From positions 1,426,001 through 1,490,000 of the forward strand of contig CAKNFP010000002.1 in NCBI GenBank assembly GCA_930633525.1: a stretch of DNA of 64,000 bases, read 5' to 3'. Source of the DNA: Hyphomicrobiales bacterium. Lineage in GTDB: Bacteria > Pseudomonadota > Alphaproteobacteria > Rhizobiales > Beijerinckiaceae. Positions within the stretch are counted from its first letter, which is position 1. Every line of letters starts with the position of its first letter. Below, piece after piece: positions 27,723 through 36,944 of this stretch. Made by a program: the position numbers and the translations under genes. The notes under the pieces are model-generated. The model searched no databases, was not told where the DNA came from, and saw only the letters and a list, made by a program, of their open reading frames with translations.

Positions 27723-28856
27723 ATGGGCCTGCCGGCATGGAGTGATGACGCAGTGACCGCAGCAACAGCAGATGTACTTTTCGGCCTCTCCGATCCTCTC
27801 CCGACCAGCGGCACGCACGCGGGCTTCGTGAAGATTCCCTACGCGTCCAACCAGTCCTCCTACGGGTTCCTGCCGGTTCCGCTCGCGATCGTGGGGGGCA
27901 GCGTCGGCCCGACAGTCCTGCTGCTGGCGGGGGTCGCGGGTGACGAAATGGAGGCGCAGATTGCCGCTGCCCGTATCGTTCGGTCACTCGATCCTGAAGC
28001 CATGAAAGGCCGGGTGATCGCGATGACGATGGCAAACGTTCTCGCCGGGCATGCGGGGACGCGCAATTCCCCCGTGGACGGCCAGAGCCTGAACAAGTCC
28101 TTCCCCGGAGATCTCTTCGGGTCTCCAACCAGCGCGATTGCAGAGTATATCGAACGGCATCTCATGCCTGAGTGCGACCTGGTCATCGATCTGCATAGCA
28201 CCGGCCGAACGATGCGTTACCTGTCCTGCGCTACCCTTATCGATGACGCTGATCCGGATGTGCAGCGGCGGCGCCTCGCCCTGGCACGCGCCTTCAACGC
28301 AACCAACATCGTCCGCTTCCGCAGCTTCGACTACCGCAGCACCTCCGGGGCGGCGCGGCGCAGCGGCGCCACGCGGATCGGCGTGCAAGCGCCGCTCGAT
28401 GACGCGATGGGTGAGATCCTGCGTGGTTTCGACAGCGTTCTTGCCTGGGCAGGGATCGTCGAGACATCTCAGGCCGCGGTCGCGCCGCGACTTCTGTTGG
28501 CGCATCGCGATCACGATTTCGTCCATGCGATGTCGGACGGCATCTTCGAGCCGATCGCCCGGCTGGGGGATGAAGCCAACGCCGGCGATCTGGCCGGTTA
28601 CATCCACGATCTGACCCGGCCGATGGCCGAGCCCGTCGCCCTCAGGCTGGCTGCGGATGGCGTCGTGATCGGGACGCGCGAGGCCGGCTGGGTGCATCGC
28701 GGCGACTGCGTCCTGCTGCTGGCAGAGGATGGCGATCTCGCTGCGCGGGAGGAGCTCGACGAGGCAGCCGATCTGCGCTGGCTCACCGCGCCCAACCGCC
28801 GGACGGCAAAGCCCCGGCGAAAGGTGACCAGCCGCAAATATGGCGGCGGGAAGTAA
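27723..28856 (+). CDS. AstE/AspA-family deacylase-like protein lacking the first zinc His
   Basis: The 377-residue protein resembles the succinylglutamate desuccinylase/aspartoacylase family, including N-acetyl-diaminobutyrate deacetylase DoeB. It has GPTVLLLAGVAGDEMEAQ, a substrate loop SLNKSFPGDLFG, and VIDLHSTGRTMRY with the second ligand His. A C-terminal biotinyl-like domain begins near residue 290. At the first zinc site relatives have GxHGDE; here the codon is GCG, giving GVAGDE with Ala72 for His, while E75 is kept. ATG 27723 is chosen because GGAGAC lies 7 bases upstream; ATG 27687 is in frame. Together with the neighbouring Lrp and EutC-like genes the set recalls ectoine catabolism, but the key hydrolase is absent. 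Confidence 0.85.
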   Translation: MGLPAWSDDAVTAATADVLFGLSDPLPTSGTHAGFVKIPYASNQSSYGFLPVPLAIVGGSVGPTVLLLAGVAGDEMEAQIAAARIVRSLDPEAMKGRVIAMTMANVLAGHAGTRNSPVDGQSLNKSFPGDLFGSPTSAIAEYIERHLMPECDLVIDLHSTGRTMRYLSCATLIDDADPDVQRRRLALARAFNATNIVRFRSFDYRSTSGAARRSGATRIGVQAPLDDAMGEILRGFDSVLAWAGIVETSQAAVAPRLLLAHRDHDFVHAMSDGIFEPIARLGDEANAGDLAGYIHDLTRPMAEPVALRLAADGVVIGTREAGWVHRGDCVLLLAEDGDLAAREELDEAADLRWLTAPNRRTAKPRRKVTSRKYGGGK

Positions 28857-28887
28857 CCGCCCGCCGATCGAAATCTCAACGGCCGGC

Positions 28888-29778
28888 TCAAGCCTTGAGC
28901 AGTGCCGCCAGCTCGGTGCGGAGGCTGGAGACGAGTTCTGGATCGGGGGTGACGAGCGGCGCGAGCGGGCGCGGCGCATTCACGCCGATCAGGTCCATGA
29001 CGGCCTTCATCGGCCCCGGGTTCGTTTCGGCGAAGGCCATGTTAATGAGCGGCATCAGTCTCCTGTGCCGCAGAAGCGCGTTGCTCAGGTCACCGGACCG
29101 GGCCGCATCGTAGACCTCGCGCCACAACCCCGGCACCAGATTGGCCGTCACAATGATCCCACCGCGCGCGCCCGCCGCGATTTGCAGCGGGAAAAGGATG
29201 TCCTCTCCGCTCAGCACGGCGAAATCGGGCGCGACCCCCGCTACCACCTGAAGGAAATGGTACATGTCGGTATTGCAGGCCTTCATGCCGATGATCCGAT
29301 GATGCCGCGACAGCTCATGCAGCACCTTAGGCTCGATGGCGATCCGTGTCCGGTAGGGGATCTCGTAGACAAGAACCGGAACAGGGGACTCGTCCGCGAA
29401 ACGCAGGTAATAGTCGCGGATGCCGGCCTGGGTCGGGTTGGTATAATAGGGCGTCACCAGCAGCACGGCGTCGGCGCCCTCTGCCGCGAAGTCCTTGGCG
29501 GACTGGAGGGCATCATGATAGCCGGGATCCAGCACCCCGGCGATGACCGGGCCCTTGCCGGACATCTCTTCGGCGCAGAGCGAAACCATGCGGCGCCTCT
29601 CGCCCTGCGACAAAGCCCCGTATTCGCCGGTCCCCCCGAGCGGCAGGACCCCGTCGATGCCATGCTCGAATAACCAGGCGAAATGCGCCCGGACGGCACC
29701 CGCGTCCACCCGGTCATCCTGACCAACGGGCGTGGTAAGGGCGGGCAGTATGCCCGACAGACGGTCAGCAGTGAGCAT
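28888..29778 (-). CDS. DapA-family class I aldolase/lyase
   Basis: The 296-residue TIM-barrel protein belongs to the dihydrodipicolinate synthase/N-acetylneuraminate lyase superfamily. It has GVLPLGGTGEYGALSQGER (pyruvate-binding GTGE loop), VTPYYTNPTQ, the Tyr motif YEIPYRT, and the Schiff-base Lys in IIGMKACNTD near residue 165. Members condense or cleave 2-oxo acids with aldehydes. It is the last gene of the long operon starting at 37994. With the RraA-like aldolase it suggests a two-step cleavage of an imported hydroxy or oxo acid. Lysine synthesis is unlikely in this context. Confidence 0.9.
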   Translation of the reverse strand: MLTADRLSGILPALTTPVGQDDRVDAGAVRAHFAWLFEHGIDGVLPLGGTGEYGALSQGERRRMVSLCAEEMSGKGPVIAGVLDPGYHDALQSAKDFAAEGADAVLLVTPYYTNPTQAGIRDYYLRFADESPVPVLVYEIPYRTRIAIEPKVLHELSRHHRIIGMKACNTDMYHFLQVVAGVAPDFAVLSGEDILFPLQIAAGARGGIIVTANLVPGLWREVYDAARSGDLSNALLRHRRLMPLINMAFAETNPGPMKAVMDLIGVNAPRPLAPLVTPDPELVSSLRTELAALLKA

Positions 29779-29820
29779 TTGTGGCTCCAGTTGTCTGAGG
29801 GAGGACAGCCCGTGGGCGTC

Positions 29821-32124
29821 TCAGTCTCGATGGAGATAAATGGGGCTGGTCCAGGCTTGATTGCCGTCCTCGAAGGTCACGCAAAGCCAGACCGGCGTGT
29901 CGCCTGCCGCGGCGATGGCGACGTCGGCTTCGAGCCGTAGCTCTCTCGGCAGCGGGGCGTCGGGAAGGCGCTGGACCGTCAGTTGCCGCTTCAGTCCGCC
30001 GGCCGCCATCACCTGCGGCTCGACACCGGCTTCGGCGAGGTCGATCGAGATCCCGCCAAGGCTCGTGGTGATTTCCAGCGAACCGGCAGCTTCGGACAGC
30101 CAAGCGTCGAAACCCATCATGTTTCCGGTCGTGACGCAGTTCCAGATGACCGAGCGGGACCCTACCTGGTCGAGCCGCATCTCGGGATTGAGCCGGTTGA
30201 TGGCTTCGAAACGGCGGATCACAGCCCCCTCGAATTCCGCGCGCCCGCGCCACCGGGTGTCGCGTCCACGCCCGCGGTATTCGGCCCCGGACCACAGCAC
30301 CCTCACGCGCCGGCCGAGATCGGCCTCGGAATAGGTCCGTTGCCTGACCAGAACGTTGCTGCCGTCACGGATTTCGACGCTTTCGATCCCAACGGGGGAA
30401 CGGATGTCGACACTGACCCGCGCGTTGCTGCCATTGGCGTGAACGATGTCGCCCATCGTGCAGTTGCTCACAGCAGTGGCTGTGGCGCCTGCGAGGGTGA
30501 GCGGATCGCGATCAAAGAGCATCCCGCCTTCGGGCAGCGTGCAATCGACGTCGATAAACACGCGCGGGCCGCTGGTGCCGTAGGTGTGGCGGCTCCGGAT
30601 CGCGTCGAAGACGCTGTCGCGGTCGTTCCGTTCCATGACGAAACAGGTCAGCCCGCCATAGGCCCCGAAGACCGAGGCACCGGGGAAGCTGGCGCCGGGG
30701 CGGCTCTTGTGGTCGTCACTGTTGCAGACCACTCCGACCCGCCGCCGCAGGGGGAAGCCGTCGGTCAAGATCCATTCGAAGGTTCCCCAGGCGGAATGCA
30801 CCTCGACCGCGGCCTCGAGTGCGGCGTTGTGGGCGTAGTGGATATCCGCGTAGCGGCCGCCGACATGGGCATACATCACGGCCTCGACCGGTTCCGCCTC
30901 AAGTTTGGCGTAAAGGGCGTGGAGGTCGTGGGCATCGTTCGCCTCGTCGCTGCGATCGCCGACTAGCGCGTGCGAGCAACGATAGATCGACGCCCCCTCG
31001 TGGCGATAGAAGACGTTGTGATCTCCTCCGACAGCGGTGTTCCCAGACCATTCGTAGCCGGGTAGCACGGTGAAGCGGCCGGGTTCGTCTGCCGCTGCGG
31101 TCAGTGTGTTCAGATGCGCCCAAAAGGCGGCATTGACCTGGAAGTCATTGGCCTGGTGGCTGGTCACATCCAAGAACGCTTTGTTGCGGGCGAAGTCGAG
31201 GTAATACTCCATCGAGTTGTTGCCCTGGGTCTCGCCGGTCTGCGCATGCAGGTCCCCCCAGTAGTGGGCGATCTCCGAGCGGCGGATGACCAGCGGGCCG
31301 GAGACCACTGTTCCGCCCGTCTCGTCGGTGAGGGTCACGACCAGTGTGCCCTCGTCGCGGCAGCTCAGGCCTTCGAGCGTTATGGCGCCCTCGGCTGGAG
31401 CGAAATCGATGACTTCGGGCAGGCCCTCGACCAGCAAGCTGGCCGACAGGCGGAAGCGCCGCGGTCCCTGTCCGGTCGGGTTGCCCCAGATGTCCTCGGC
31501 CTTGATCCCGAGCGTGAAGCTCTCGCCCGGTCGGCGCAGTGTGGGCAGCACCGCGAGGTGGCGATGTGCGGGCCCACCGATCACCCTGACCGAGAGCAGC
31601 GGGCCGGGGATCGGCACGAAGACCCCGGTGGCCTGTGCGTCGACGAAGATGCGGAACACCCGCCCCATGTCGGCGAAGGTCGGCATCAGCACCCCCGGCG
31701 AGCCGCCGCTGGTCTCGCCGATGGTAATCTCGATGGTTTCGCCGGGCTTCAAGTAACCGCCCTGTTGCGACACGGTCAGCGTCTCGCCCCAGGGGCGCTG
31801 ACCGCCCCGCCGGTCGTATTTCAGATGCAGCCGCCCGTCGCCAGAGCTGCGCGCGGTGACGTAGTTCGGTGCGGTGGGGTCGGTCGTCTGCAGATAGCCC
31901 CCGTCAGAGATGTTGCGGAAGGCGACGCGCATCGCAGCCGTGTCGTCGAGACCCATCTTGCCGACGGTGTAGGTGACGCGGAACGTCTGGTAGCTGCGCA
32001 CCTCGACCGTCGACGGTCCCGTCAGGGTGGCGCTGCCGTAAAGCGCCGGGTCCGAGCCGGGGATGGTCTCCCAAATGGCCTCGCCGATCAGGTCCCGGTC
32101 GACCGGGCCGAACCTCGTCGTCAT
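29821..32124 (-). CDS. DUF3604-domain protein (PHP-like metal-dependent hydrolase candidate)
   Basis: The 767-residue protein has an N-terminal beta-rich region (about residues 1-280). A DUF3604 core follows with YWGDLHAQTGE, SHQANDF, YEWSGNT, VCNSDDHKSRPGASF and RHTYGTSGPR. The conserved His and Asp residues of these blocks resemble PHP-type metal sites. No signal peptide is seen. The family has no settled function as far as I know, so its place in an operon with a transporter, an alpha-hydroxyacid oxidase and two aldolases is the best clue. It likely processes the imported compound. It lies 54 bases after the LldD-like gene and 42 bases before the DapA-like gene. Confidence 0.88.
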   Translation of the reverse strand: MTTRFGPVDRDLIGEAIWETIPGSDPALYGSATLTGPSTVEVRSYQTFRVTYTVGKMGLDDTAAMRVAFRNISDGGYLQTTDPTAPNYVTARSSGDGRLHLKYDRRGGQRPWGETLTVSQQGGYLKPGETIEITIGETSGGSPGVLMPTFADMGRVFRIFVDAQATGVFVPIPGPLLSVRVIGGPAHRHLAVLPTLRRPGESFTLGIKAEDIWGNPTGQGPRRFRLSASLLVEGLPEVIDFAPAEGAITLEGLSCRDEGTLVVTLTDETGGTVVSGPLVIRRSEIAHYWGDLHAQTGETQGNNSMEYYLDFARNKAFLDVTSHQANDFQVNAAFWAHLNTLTAAADEPGRFTVLPGYEWSGNTAVGGDHNVFYRHEGASIYRCSHALVGDRSDEANDAHDLHALYAKLEAEPVEAVMYAHVGGRYADIHYAHNAALEAAVEVHSAWGTFEWILTDGFPLRRRVGVVCNSDDHKSRPGASFPGASVFGAYGGLTCFVMERNDRDSVFDAIRSRHTYGTSGPRVFIDVDCTLPEGGMLFDRDPLTLAGATATAVSNCTMGDIVHANGSNARVSVDIRSPVGIESVEIRDGSNVLVRQRTYSEADLGRRVRVLWSGAEYRGRGRDTRWRGRAEFEGAVIRRFEAINRLNPEMRLDQVGSRSVIWNCVTTGNMMGFDAWLSEAAGSLEITTSLGGISIDLAEAGVEPQVMAAGGLKRQLTVQRLPDAPLPRELRLEADVAIAAAGDTPVWLCVTFEDGNQAWTSPIYLHRD

Positions 32125-32178
32125 GATAGCGTCCTTCTGCTTACATCTGGCACGCCGGCGGCACGGCCGCCTGCCCGG

Positions 32179-33399
32179 CTAGGTGAGGGTGGGCCTCGGT
32201 TCCGCGTAAGGGAGGGGCGCCCCCAGGGGTGGCTCATCGTCGGTCGTGGCGACGGGCTGCCGAAGCAAGGACCGGGCGATCCGCTCGAAGCTTGGCTGCC
32301 CGGTGAAGGCCAGGCAATGGTCAAGCTCTTCGCGCAGGATGTTCAACACCTCCGCGGCCCCGCGTTCGCCCCGTGCCGCTGCGCCATAAAGCGGGGCGCG
32401 CCCGACAAGCACCGCCTCGGCTCCCGCGGCCTTGTACTTGACGATGTCGCTGCCGCGCCGGATGCCGCTGTCGGCGAGGACCGTCAGGCGGCTGCCGACC
32501 GCGTCGGCAATCTCAGGCAACACCGTAATGGTGGGCGGCGCAGAATCGAGGTTTCGGCCGCCGTGACAGGAGACGACGATCCCATCGGCGCCAAGCTTCT
32601 GTGCCCTCTCGGCGTCCGACCGAGCGAGGATGCCCTTTATGATGAGGTTGCCCTCCCAGAACCTGCGCACCTCGGCGGCGTCCTCCCAGGTTAGGCGCCG
32701 CGCCAGCTTAACGTTGTCCCAGACAACAGCCCGGGTAATCCGGGTGCGATATTCGGGAGGATAATGCGCGTAGGTCGGCACGCCCGTTGTCAGCATGTAG
32801 CGCAGCAGCACTGAGGTCAGCCAGCGCGGGTGCGTCACCACGTCGACCGCGCCTTTGACCGAGGGCTTGATCGGGATGCCGAAGCCATTGCGGATGTTCC
32901 ATTCCTTCTTCGGCGCGCGGGCGGTATCGGCAGTCAGCAACAGATTCTTGATCCCGAGAGCCCGGGCGCGGCGCAGCAGCTCACGCGTGAGCTCCCGGTC
33001 CTCGAAGACATAGAGCTGGAACCAGAGGTTCGCGCCCGGGGCACGTTCAGCGATGTCTTCCATGGTCGTCATCGACTGAGTGGCGACGCACATAGGGATG
33101 CCGAGACCTTTGGCCGCTCTCGCAACCTGTACCTCGCCATCGTGCCAGACCAGTCCTGCGACGGCCGTCGGCGAGACGATCATGGGTAGTGGCAGCCTCT
33201 CCCCGAATAGGGTGACCGAGGTATCGGGGTTCGACACGTCGTTCAGCACATGCTGGTTGAGCTTCACCGCATCGAGCGATCGCCTGACATCGGAAAGCAG
33301 GACCTCGTCCTCGGTACCCCGATCAATGTACTCGAACATCGCCCGCGGCAGTCGCCGCTGCGCCAGTCGGCGGTAGTCGTAGATGTTGAGCGGCTGCAT
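32179..33399 (-). CDS. FMN-dependent alpha-hydroxyacid oxidase/dehydrogenase (LldD-like)
   Basis: The 406-residue TIM-barrel flavoprotein starts IYDYRRLAQRRLPRAMFEYIDRGTEDE. It has LPMIVSPTAVAGL, WFQLYVFEDRE, the catalytic-His segment VSCHGGRNLDSAPPT (relatives have SNHGGR, so the Asn is Cys here) and the FMN phosphate site VLADSGIRRGSDIVKYKAAGAEAVLVGR. It would oxidise an (S)-2-hydroxy acid to a 2-oxo acid. It sits between the RraA-like aldolase and the DUF3604 gene in one operon, so the 2-oxo product may feed the DapA-like or RraA-like aldolase. Confidence 0.9.
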   Translation of the reverse strand: MQPLNIYDYRRLAQRRLPRAMFEYIDRGTEDEVLLSDVRRSLDAVKLNQHVLNDVSNPDTSVTLFGERLPLPMIVSPTAVAGLVWHDGEVQVARAAKGLGIPMCVATQSMTTMEDIAERAPGANLWFQLYVFEDRELTRELLRRARALGIKNLLLTADTARAPKKEWNIRNGFGIPIKPSVKGAVDVVTHPRWLTSVLLRYMLTTGVPTYAHYPPEYRTRITRAVVWDNVKLARRLTWEDAAEVRRFWEGNLIIKGILARSDAERAQKLGADGIVVSCHGGRNLDSAPPTITVLPEIADAVGSRLTVLADSGIRRGSDIVKYKAAGAEAVLVGRAPLYGAAARGERGAAEVLNILREELDHCLAFTGQPSFERIARSLLRQPVATTDDEPPLGAPLPYAEPRPTLT

Positions 33400-33408
33400 T
33401 TGGGATCT

Positions 33409-34068
33409 TCACGAAAGGGAACGGAGGACTGACCAGCGGAGCCGGGTCTCGTGCAGCGCGGGCAAGGGGCGCCGACTTGCGATGTCGCGCGCGAGCTTTT
33501 CGTCGAGTGCCTGGATCTCTTCGGCCTGGAAGAGGATGTCGTCGATCCGCGCGGCGGGCAGGCAGACGACGCCGTCATCGTCCCCGACGACAAGATCGCC
33601 GGTCGAGACCGTCACTTCGCCACAGACGATGGTGCCGCCCAGTTCTCCCAGAATCCGGTCGCGGGAATAGCCGGAGACGGACACGCCGCTCGAAAAAACC
33701 GGGTACCGACGTTCACGCAGCTCGGCAATGTCGCGCAGGCAGCCGTCGAGGACCATACCGGCCACGCCGGAAAGCTGCGCGAAGAGCGACAGGTTTCCGC
33801 CGAATAGCCAGCGATCGACATTCGCGCCGAAGACGAGAACGCTGCCCTTCGGCGCCCCGTCTATGATGTCATAGAAATTCAGACCAGATTTCGGCCGCTG
33901 GCCCGCCGGAAGGAAACCCACGGTGTAGGCGGGCGCTGCGAGGCGCAAGTTGCTGGCGATGGGGGCCACGCCGCGCATCCCGATCTCAAGCCCGAGACGC
34001 CGGGCCGCATCGTAGAGCACGGCGGTGCTGTAGCTGGTCGTCACGTCTTTGCTTTGAAGATCGCTCAT
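33409..34068 (-). CDS. RraA-family protein, putative HMG/CHA-type aldolase
   Basis: The 219-residue protein has the RraA/dimethylmenaquinone-methyltransferase-like fold marks: AAPAYTVGFLPAGQ, FDGANVDR-type GANVDRWLFGG, GMVLDGCLRDIAEL (Arg-Asp pair for substrate and divalent metal) and GDLVVGDDDGVVCLP. Catalytic members cleave 4-hydroxy-4-methyl-2-oxoglutarate or related oxo acids to pyruvate; others regulate RNase E. The catabolic operon supports an aldolase. It lies between the transporter ATPase (68 bases) and the LldD-like gene (9 bases). Confidence 0.88.
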   Translation of the reverse strand: MSDLQSKDVTTSYSTAVLYDAARRLGLEIGMRGVAPIASNLRLAAPAYTVGFLPAGQRPKSGLNFYDIIDGAPKGSVLVFGANVDRWLFGGNLSLFAQLSGVAGMVLDGCLRDIAELRERRYPVFSSGVSVSGYSRDRILGELGGTIVCGEVTVSTGDLVVGDDDGVVCLPAARIDDILFQAEEIQALDEKLARDIASRRPLPALHETRLRWSVLRSLS

Positions 34069-34136
34069 CGGTACACTCTCCTAATCCGATCCGGGCGACC
34101 CGGATCGAGCACGCCGTCTTGTCCCGGCGCCTTCTC

Positions 34137-35240
34137 TCAGTTCTGCAGGAAGCGTCCCGCGCCATCGGGCCAGGTAACCGTGACAGGCGTGCCAGCCTGG
34201 ATGCTCGTCGCCTTCTGGCTCGTCAGTTCCCGGACCAGCATCGTCGTCCCGCTTGGCAACTTGACGTAGTGGCTGGAGGTGCCACCTGTCACCAGGCTGC
34301 TTTCCAGGATACCCGTCGCGCTGTTGGTGTCTGGCGGGACCTCGTCCGGGGGAACGATGCGCAACGCCTCGGGCCGCAGCAGCAGCTTGCCCCTGGCGCC
34401 GGCGGCGACCGGCTCGTGCAGGATCGCGCGCGAGATCACCCCGCCTTCGAGAACGAAAGAGGCCGGCGCGCCCGCCGAGGCCACTGTCGCATCAAGCAGC
34501 GTCGAGGCCCCGATGAATTCGGCCGTGAACTGCGTTCTCGGTTCGAAGTACAGATTGTTCGGCGTTCCGAGCTGCTCGACTGCGCCGCCATTCATCAGGA
34601 TGATGCGGTCGGACATGTTGAGCGCCTCCTCCTGATCATGCGTCACGTAGAGCATCGTGATCCCGAATTCGGTGTGGATGCGCCGGATTTCCAACTGCAT
34701 CTGCTCGCGCAGCTTCTTGTCGAGCGCACCCAGAGGCTCGTCCATGAGGATGAGGTCGGGCTTGTAGACCAGGCAACGCGCGATCGAGACCCGCTGCTGC
34801 TGGCCACCCGACAATTCCTTGGGCTTCCGATTGGCGACATGCGGCAGCCGGATAACCTCCAGCGCCTCGTTGACGCGCTGCCGGATCTGCGCCTTCGGCA
34901 TCTTTCGGATTTGAAGGGGGAAGGCGATGTTGTCGAAAACAGTCATGTGGGGCATCAGGGCATAGTTTTGGAATACCATCCCCAGGCCGCGCTTTTCTGG
35001 AGCCACATTGGTGACGTCCCGCCCGTTGATCCAGATCAGGCCGCTCGTTGCCGAGGTCATGCCCGCGATCAGGTTCAGCAGGGTGGTCTTGCCCGAGCCC
35101 GACGGACCGAGCAGCGTCAGGAATTCTCCGGTCGGGACCGTCAGGTCCAGCTCCTGCAGCGCGACGACTTGGCCGTAGCTTTTCTGAAGCCCGGTGATCT
35201 GCACCATCGGCTTTGACGAGGTGTTTGCTTCGTTAGGCAT
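34137..35240 (-). CDS. ABC transporter ATPase, PotA/FbpC type
   Basis: The 367-residue ATPase has Walker A GPSGSGKTT, Q-loop region MVFQNYALMPHM, signature LSGGQQQRVSIA, Walker B LILMDEPLGALD and a C-terminal TOBE domain (about 270-367). I chose ATG 35240, which overlaps the stop of the permease gene (35233) and starts PNEANTSSKP; the frame is open to 35282. It drives uptake by the PotBC-type permeases encoded just upstream in the same operon. Confidence 0.92.
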   Translation of the reverse strand: MPNEANTSSKPMVQITGLQKSYGQVVALQELDLTVPTGEFLTLLGPSGSGKTTLLNLIAGMTSATSGLIWINGRDVTNVAPEKRGLGMVFQNYALMPHMTVFDNIAFPLQIRKMPKAQIRQRVNEALEVIRLPHVANRKPKELSGGQQQRVSIARCLVYKPDLILMDEPLGALDKKLREQMQLEIRRIHTEFGITMLYVTHDQEEALNMSDRIILMNGGAVEQLGTPNNLYFEPRTQFTAEFIGASTLLDATVASAGAPASFVLEGGVISRAILHEPVAAGARGKLLLRPEALRIVPPDEVPPDTNSATGILESSLVTGGTSSHYVKLPSGTTMLVRELTSQKATSIQAGTPVTVTWPDGAGRFLQN

Positions 35241-36027
35241 TGGGCGATTTCCGTTGCATGACAGCGACGACAAGGCAGACAAGCACGGACATCACCGTGA
35301 GCATCGTCGAAATGGCGGCGAGGATCGGTGAGACTTCGAACTGGATCGAGGCGAACATCTTGACCGGCAGCGTGGTCTCTCCTGCCCGGGAGACGAACCA
35401 GGAGATCACCACCTCATCGAAAGAGATGAGAAAGGCGAACAGGCCGCTGGCTGCAATCGACGGTGCCAGCAGGGGCAGGGTTACCCTGCGGAGAACGGTC
35501 AGCGGCGATGCGCCCATGACTGTGGCAGCCCGTTCAAGCGCCGGGTCGATATGACCAACCCCGGCGCCCGTCGTCACGACGACGAAGGGCAGTGCCGCGA
35601 CGACATGCGCCAGAATGAGCCGAAGCTCTCCGTTATTCACACCGAGGCGGATGAAATAGATGTAGAGACCGAGGGCGATGGCGATGTGCGGCACCATAAT
35701 CGGGCTCAACAGGAACAGCGACAGGATCCGGCGCCCCGGGAAGTTGCCACGCACCAGAGCGTAGGCGGCAGGCACGCCGAGGATGAGCGAGATCAGGGCC
35801 GAGATGAGCGCAATTCGGAAGCTCAGGATGGTCGACGAGACCCAGCCAACCTCGGTGAAGAACTGCCGGAACAGGTGAAGGGAGTATCCCTGCGGCGGGA
35901 ACATGATCTGGTTGCTGTCACCGAAGGCGATGATCGCGGTGATCAGGCTCGGCATCAGCAGGAACAGGAAGACCAAGCCGACCCCGACGTTCAGCACCAC
36001 GCGCCAGGAAGAGAGACGTCGTTCCAT
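35233..36027 (-). CDS. ABC transporter permease, PotC type
   Basis: The 264-residue membrane protein has six predicted helices, beginning with VVLNVGVGLVFLFLLMPSL (about residues 9-27). The EAA loop is ERAATVMGASPLTVLRRVTLPLL. It is translated 1 base after the PotB-type gene and overlaps the ATPase gene. Its length and order match the polyamine-type transporter family, though the ligand need not be a polyamine. Confidence 0.92.
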   Translation of the reverse strand: MERRLSSWRVVLNVGVGLVFLFLLMPSLITAIIAFGDSNQIMFPPQGYSLHLFRQFFTEVGWVSSTILSFRIALISALISLILGVPAAYALVRGNFPGRRILSLFLLSPIMVPHIAIALGLYIYFIRLGVNNGELRLILAHVVAALPFVVVTTGAGVGHIDPALERAATVMGASPLTVLRRVTLPLLAPSIAASGLFAFLISFDEVVISWFVSRAGETTLPVKMFASIQFEVSPILAAISTMLTVMSVLVCLVVAVMQRKSPNA

Positions 36028-36028
36028 C

Positions 36029-36880
36029 TCAGTGACTCCTCCCCTCGAGCATCGAGCCGCCGCCGCGTACCTTCGACAGGGCGATCGACGCAGCGACAGC
36101 GACCCCGATCAGCACGACCGCTACCGCCGAGGCCATGGGCCAGTCGAGCACTTCGCGGGCGTAGAAATCGACCAGGTTTGCGATCATCATGTCCTTGCGA
36201 CCTCCAAGCAGCGCGGGGATCACGTAGAAGCTGAGGCTGATGGTGAAGACCAGTAGAGCCCCTGCAATCACGCCGGGCATGCTCAGCGGCAGGGTTACGC
36301 GCAGGAAGATCCGCAGTTTCCCCGCCCCCATAATCGCCGCAGCCCGCGCGAGTTCGGGCGGTTGGCTCTGAAGGCTCGCCAGGATCGGGAAGACAAAGAA
36401 CGGTACGAGATAGTGGCTCATGCCCGCGAAGACTCCGATCCGGTTGAATAGGAGTTTGACGGGCGGAATACCGATGAGCTCCAGCATCTGGTTGACGATG
36501 CCGGTCTGTCCCAGCAGCACCATGAAGGAAAACGCCTTCACCAGCGAGCTGGTCCAGAACGGGATCAGCACGAAGATCATGAAGAGCGCCCTGCGTCTTG
36601 GCGGCTGCGTCGCTAGGAAATAGGCGACCGGATAGGCTAGAAGCAGCGCACAGAACGTCGCGCCAACGCTGATCTCCAGCGTCGTGTAGACGACGCGAAG
36701 GAACAGGGGGGTGGTGACGATCTTGTTGTAGGCGGCGATGGTGAAATCGCCTCCATTGTTGCCTTTCTGCAGGCTCATCATCACGATCCCGACAAGCGGG
36801 ACCGCGAAGATCAGGCCAAGGAACACTGTGGCGGGTGCGGCGAAACTGGCCTCTCTGAAGAATTTTCGAACCGAGACCAT
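36029..36880 (-). CDS. ABC transporter permease, PotB type
   Basis: The 283-residue permease has an N-terminal helix (ATVFLGLIFAVPLVGIVMMS), then the large periplasmic loop, and the EAA loop ARAAAIMGAGKLRIFLRVTLPLSM. It carries a further five helices. It follows the binding-protein gene by about 65 bases and precedes PotC by 1 base, so it belongs to the same operon. Confidence 0.92.
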   Translation of the reverse strand: MVSVRKFFREASFAAPATVFLGLIFAVPLVGIVMMSLQKGNNGGDFTIAAYNKIVTTPLFLRVVYTTLEISVGATFCALLLAYPVAYFLATQPPRRRALFMIFVLIPFWTSSLVKAFSFMVLLGQTGIVNQMLELIGIPPVKLLFNRIGVFAGMSHYLVPFFVFPILASLQSQPPELARAAAIMGAGKLRIFLRVTLPLSMPGVIAGALLVFTISLSFYVIPALLGGRKDMMIANLVDFYAREVLDWPMASAVAVVLIGVAVAASIALSKVRGGGSMLEGRSH

Positions 36881-36944
36881 GTATCAAGTCTCCGCAGTTG
36901 GCGACGTCATCAGGACTATCTCCCGGTTCTCCGCGAACAGGTGG

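Noticed and set aside
31114..32694. 526-codon plus-strand open frame across the DUF3604 and LldD-like genes
   Set aside because: Antisense shadow of two recognised genes in high-GC DNA; Arg/Gly/Pro-rich without motifs.
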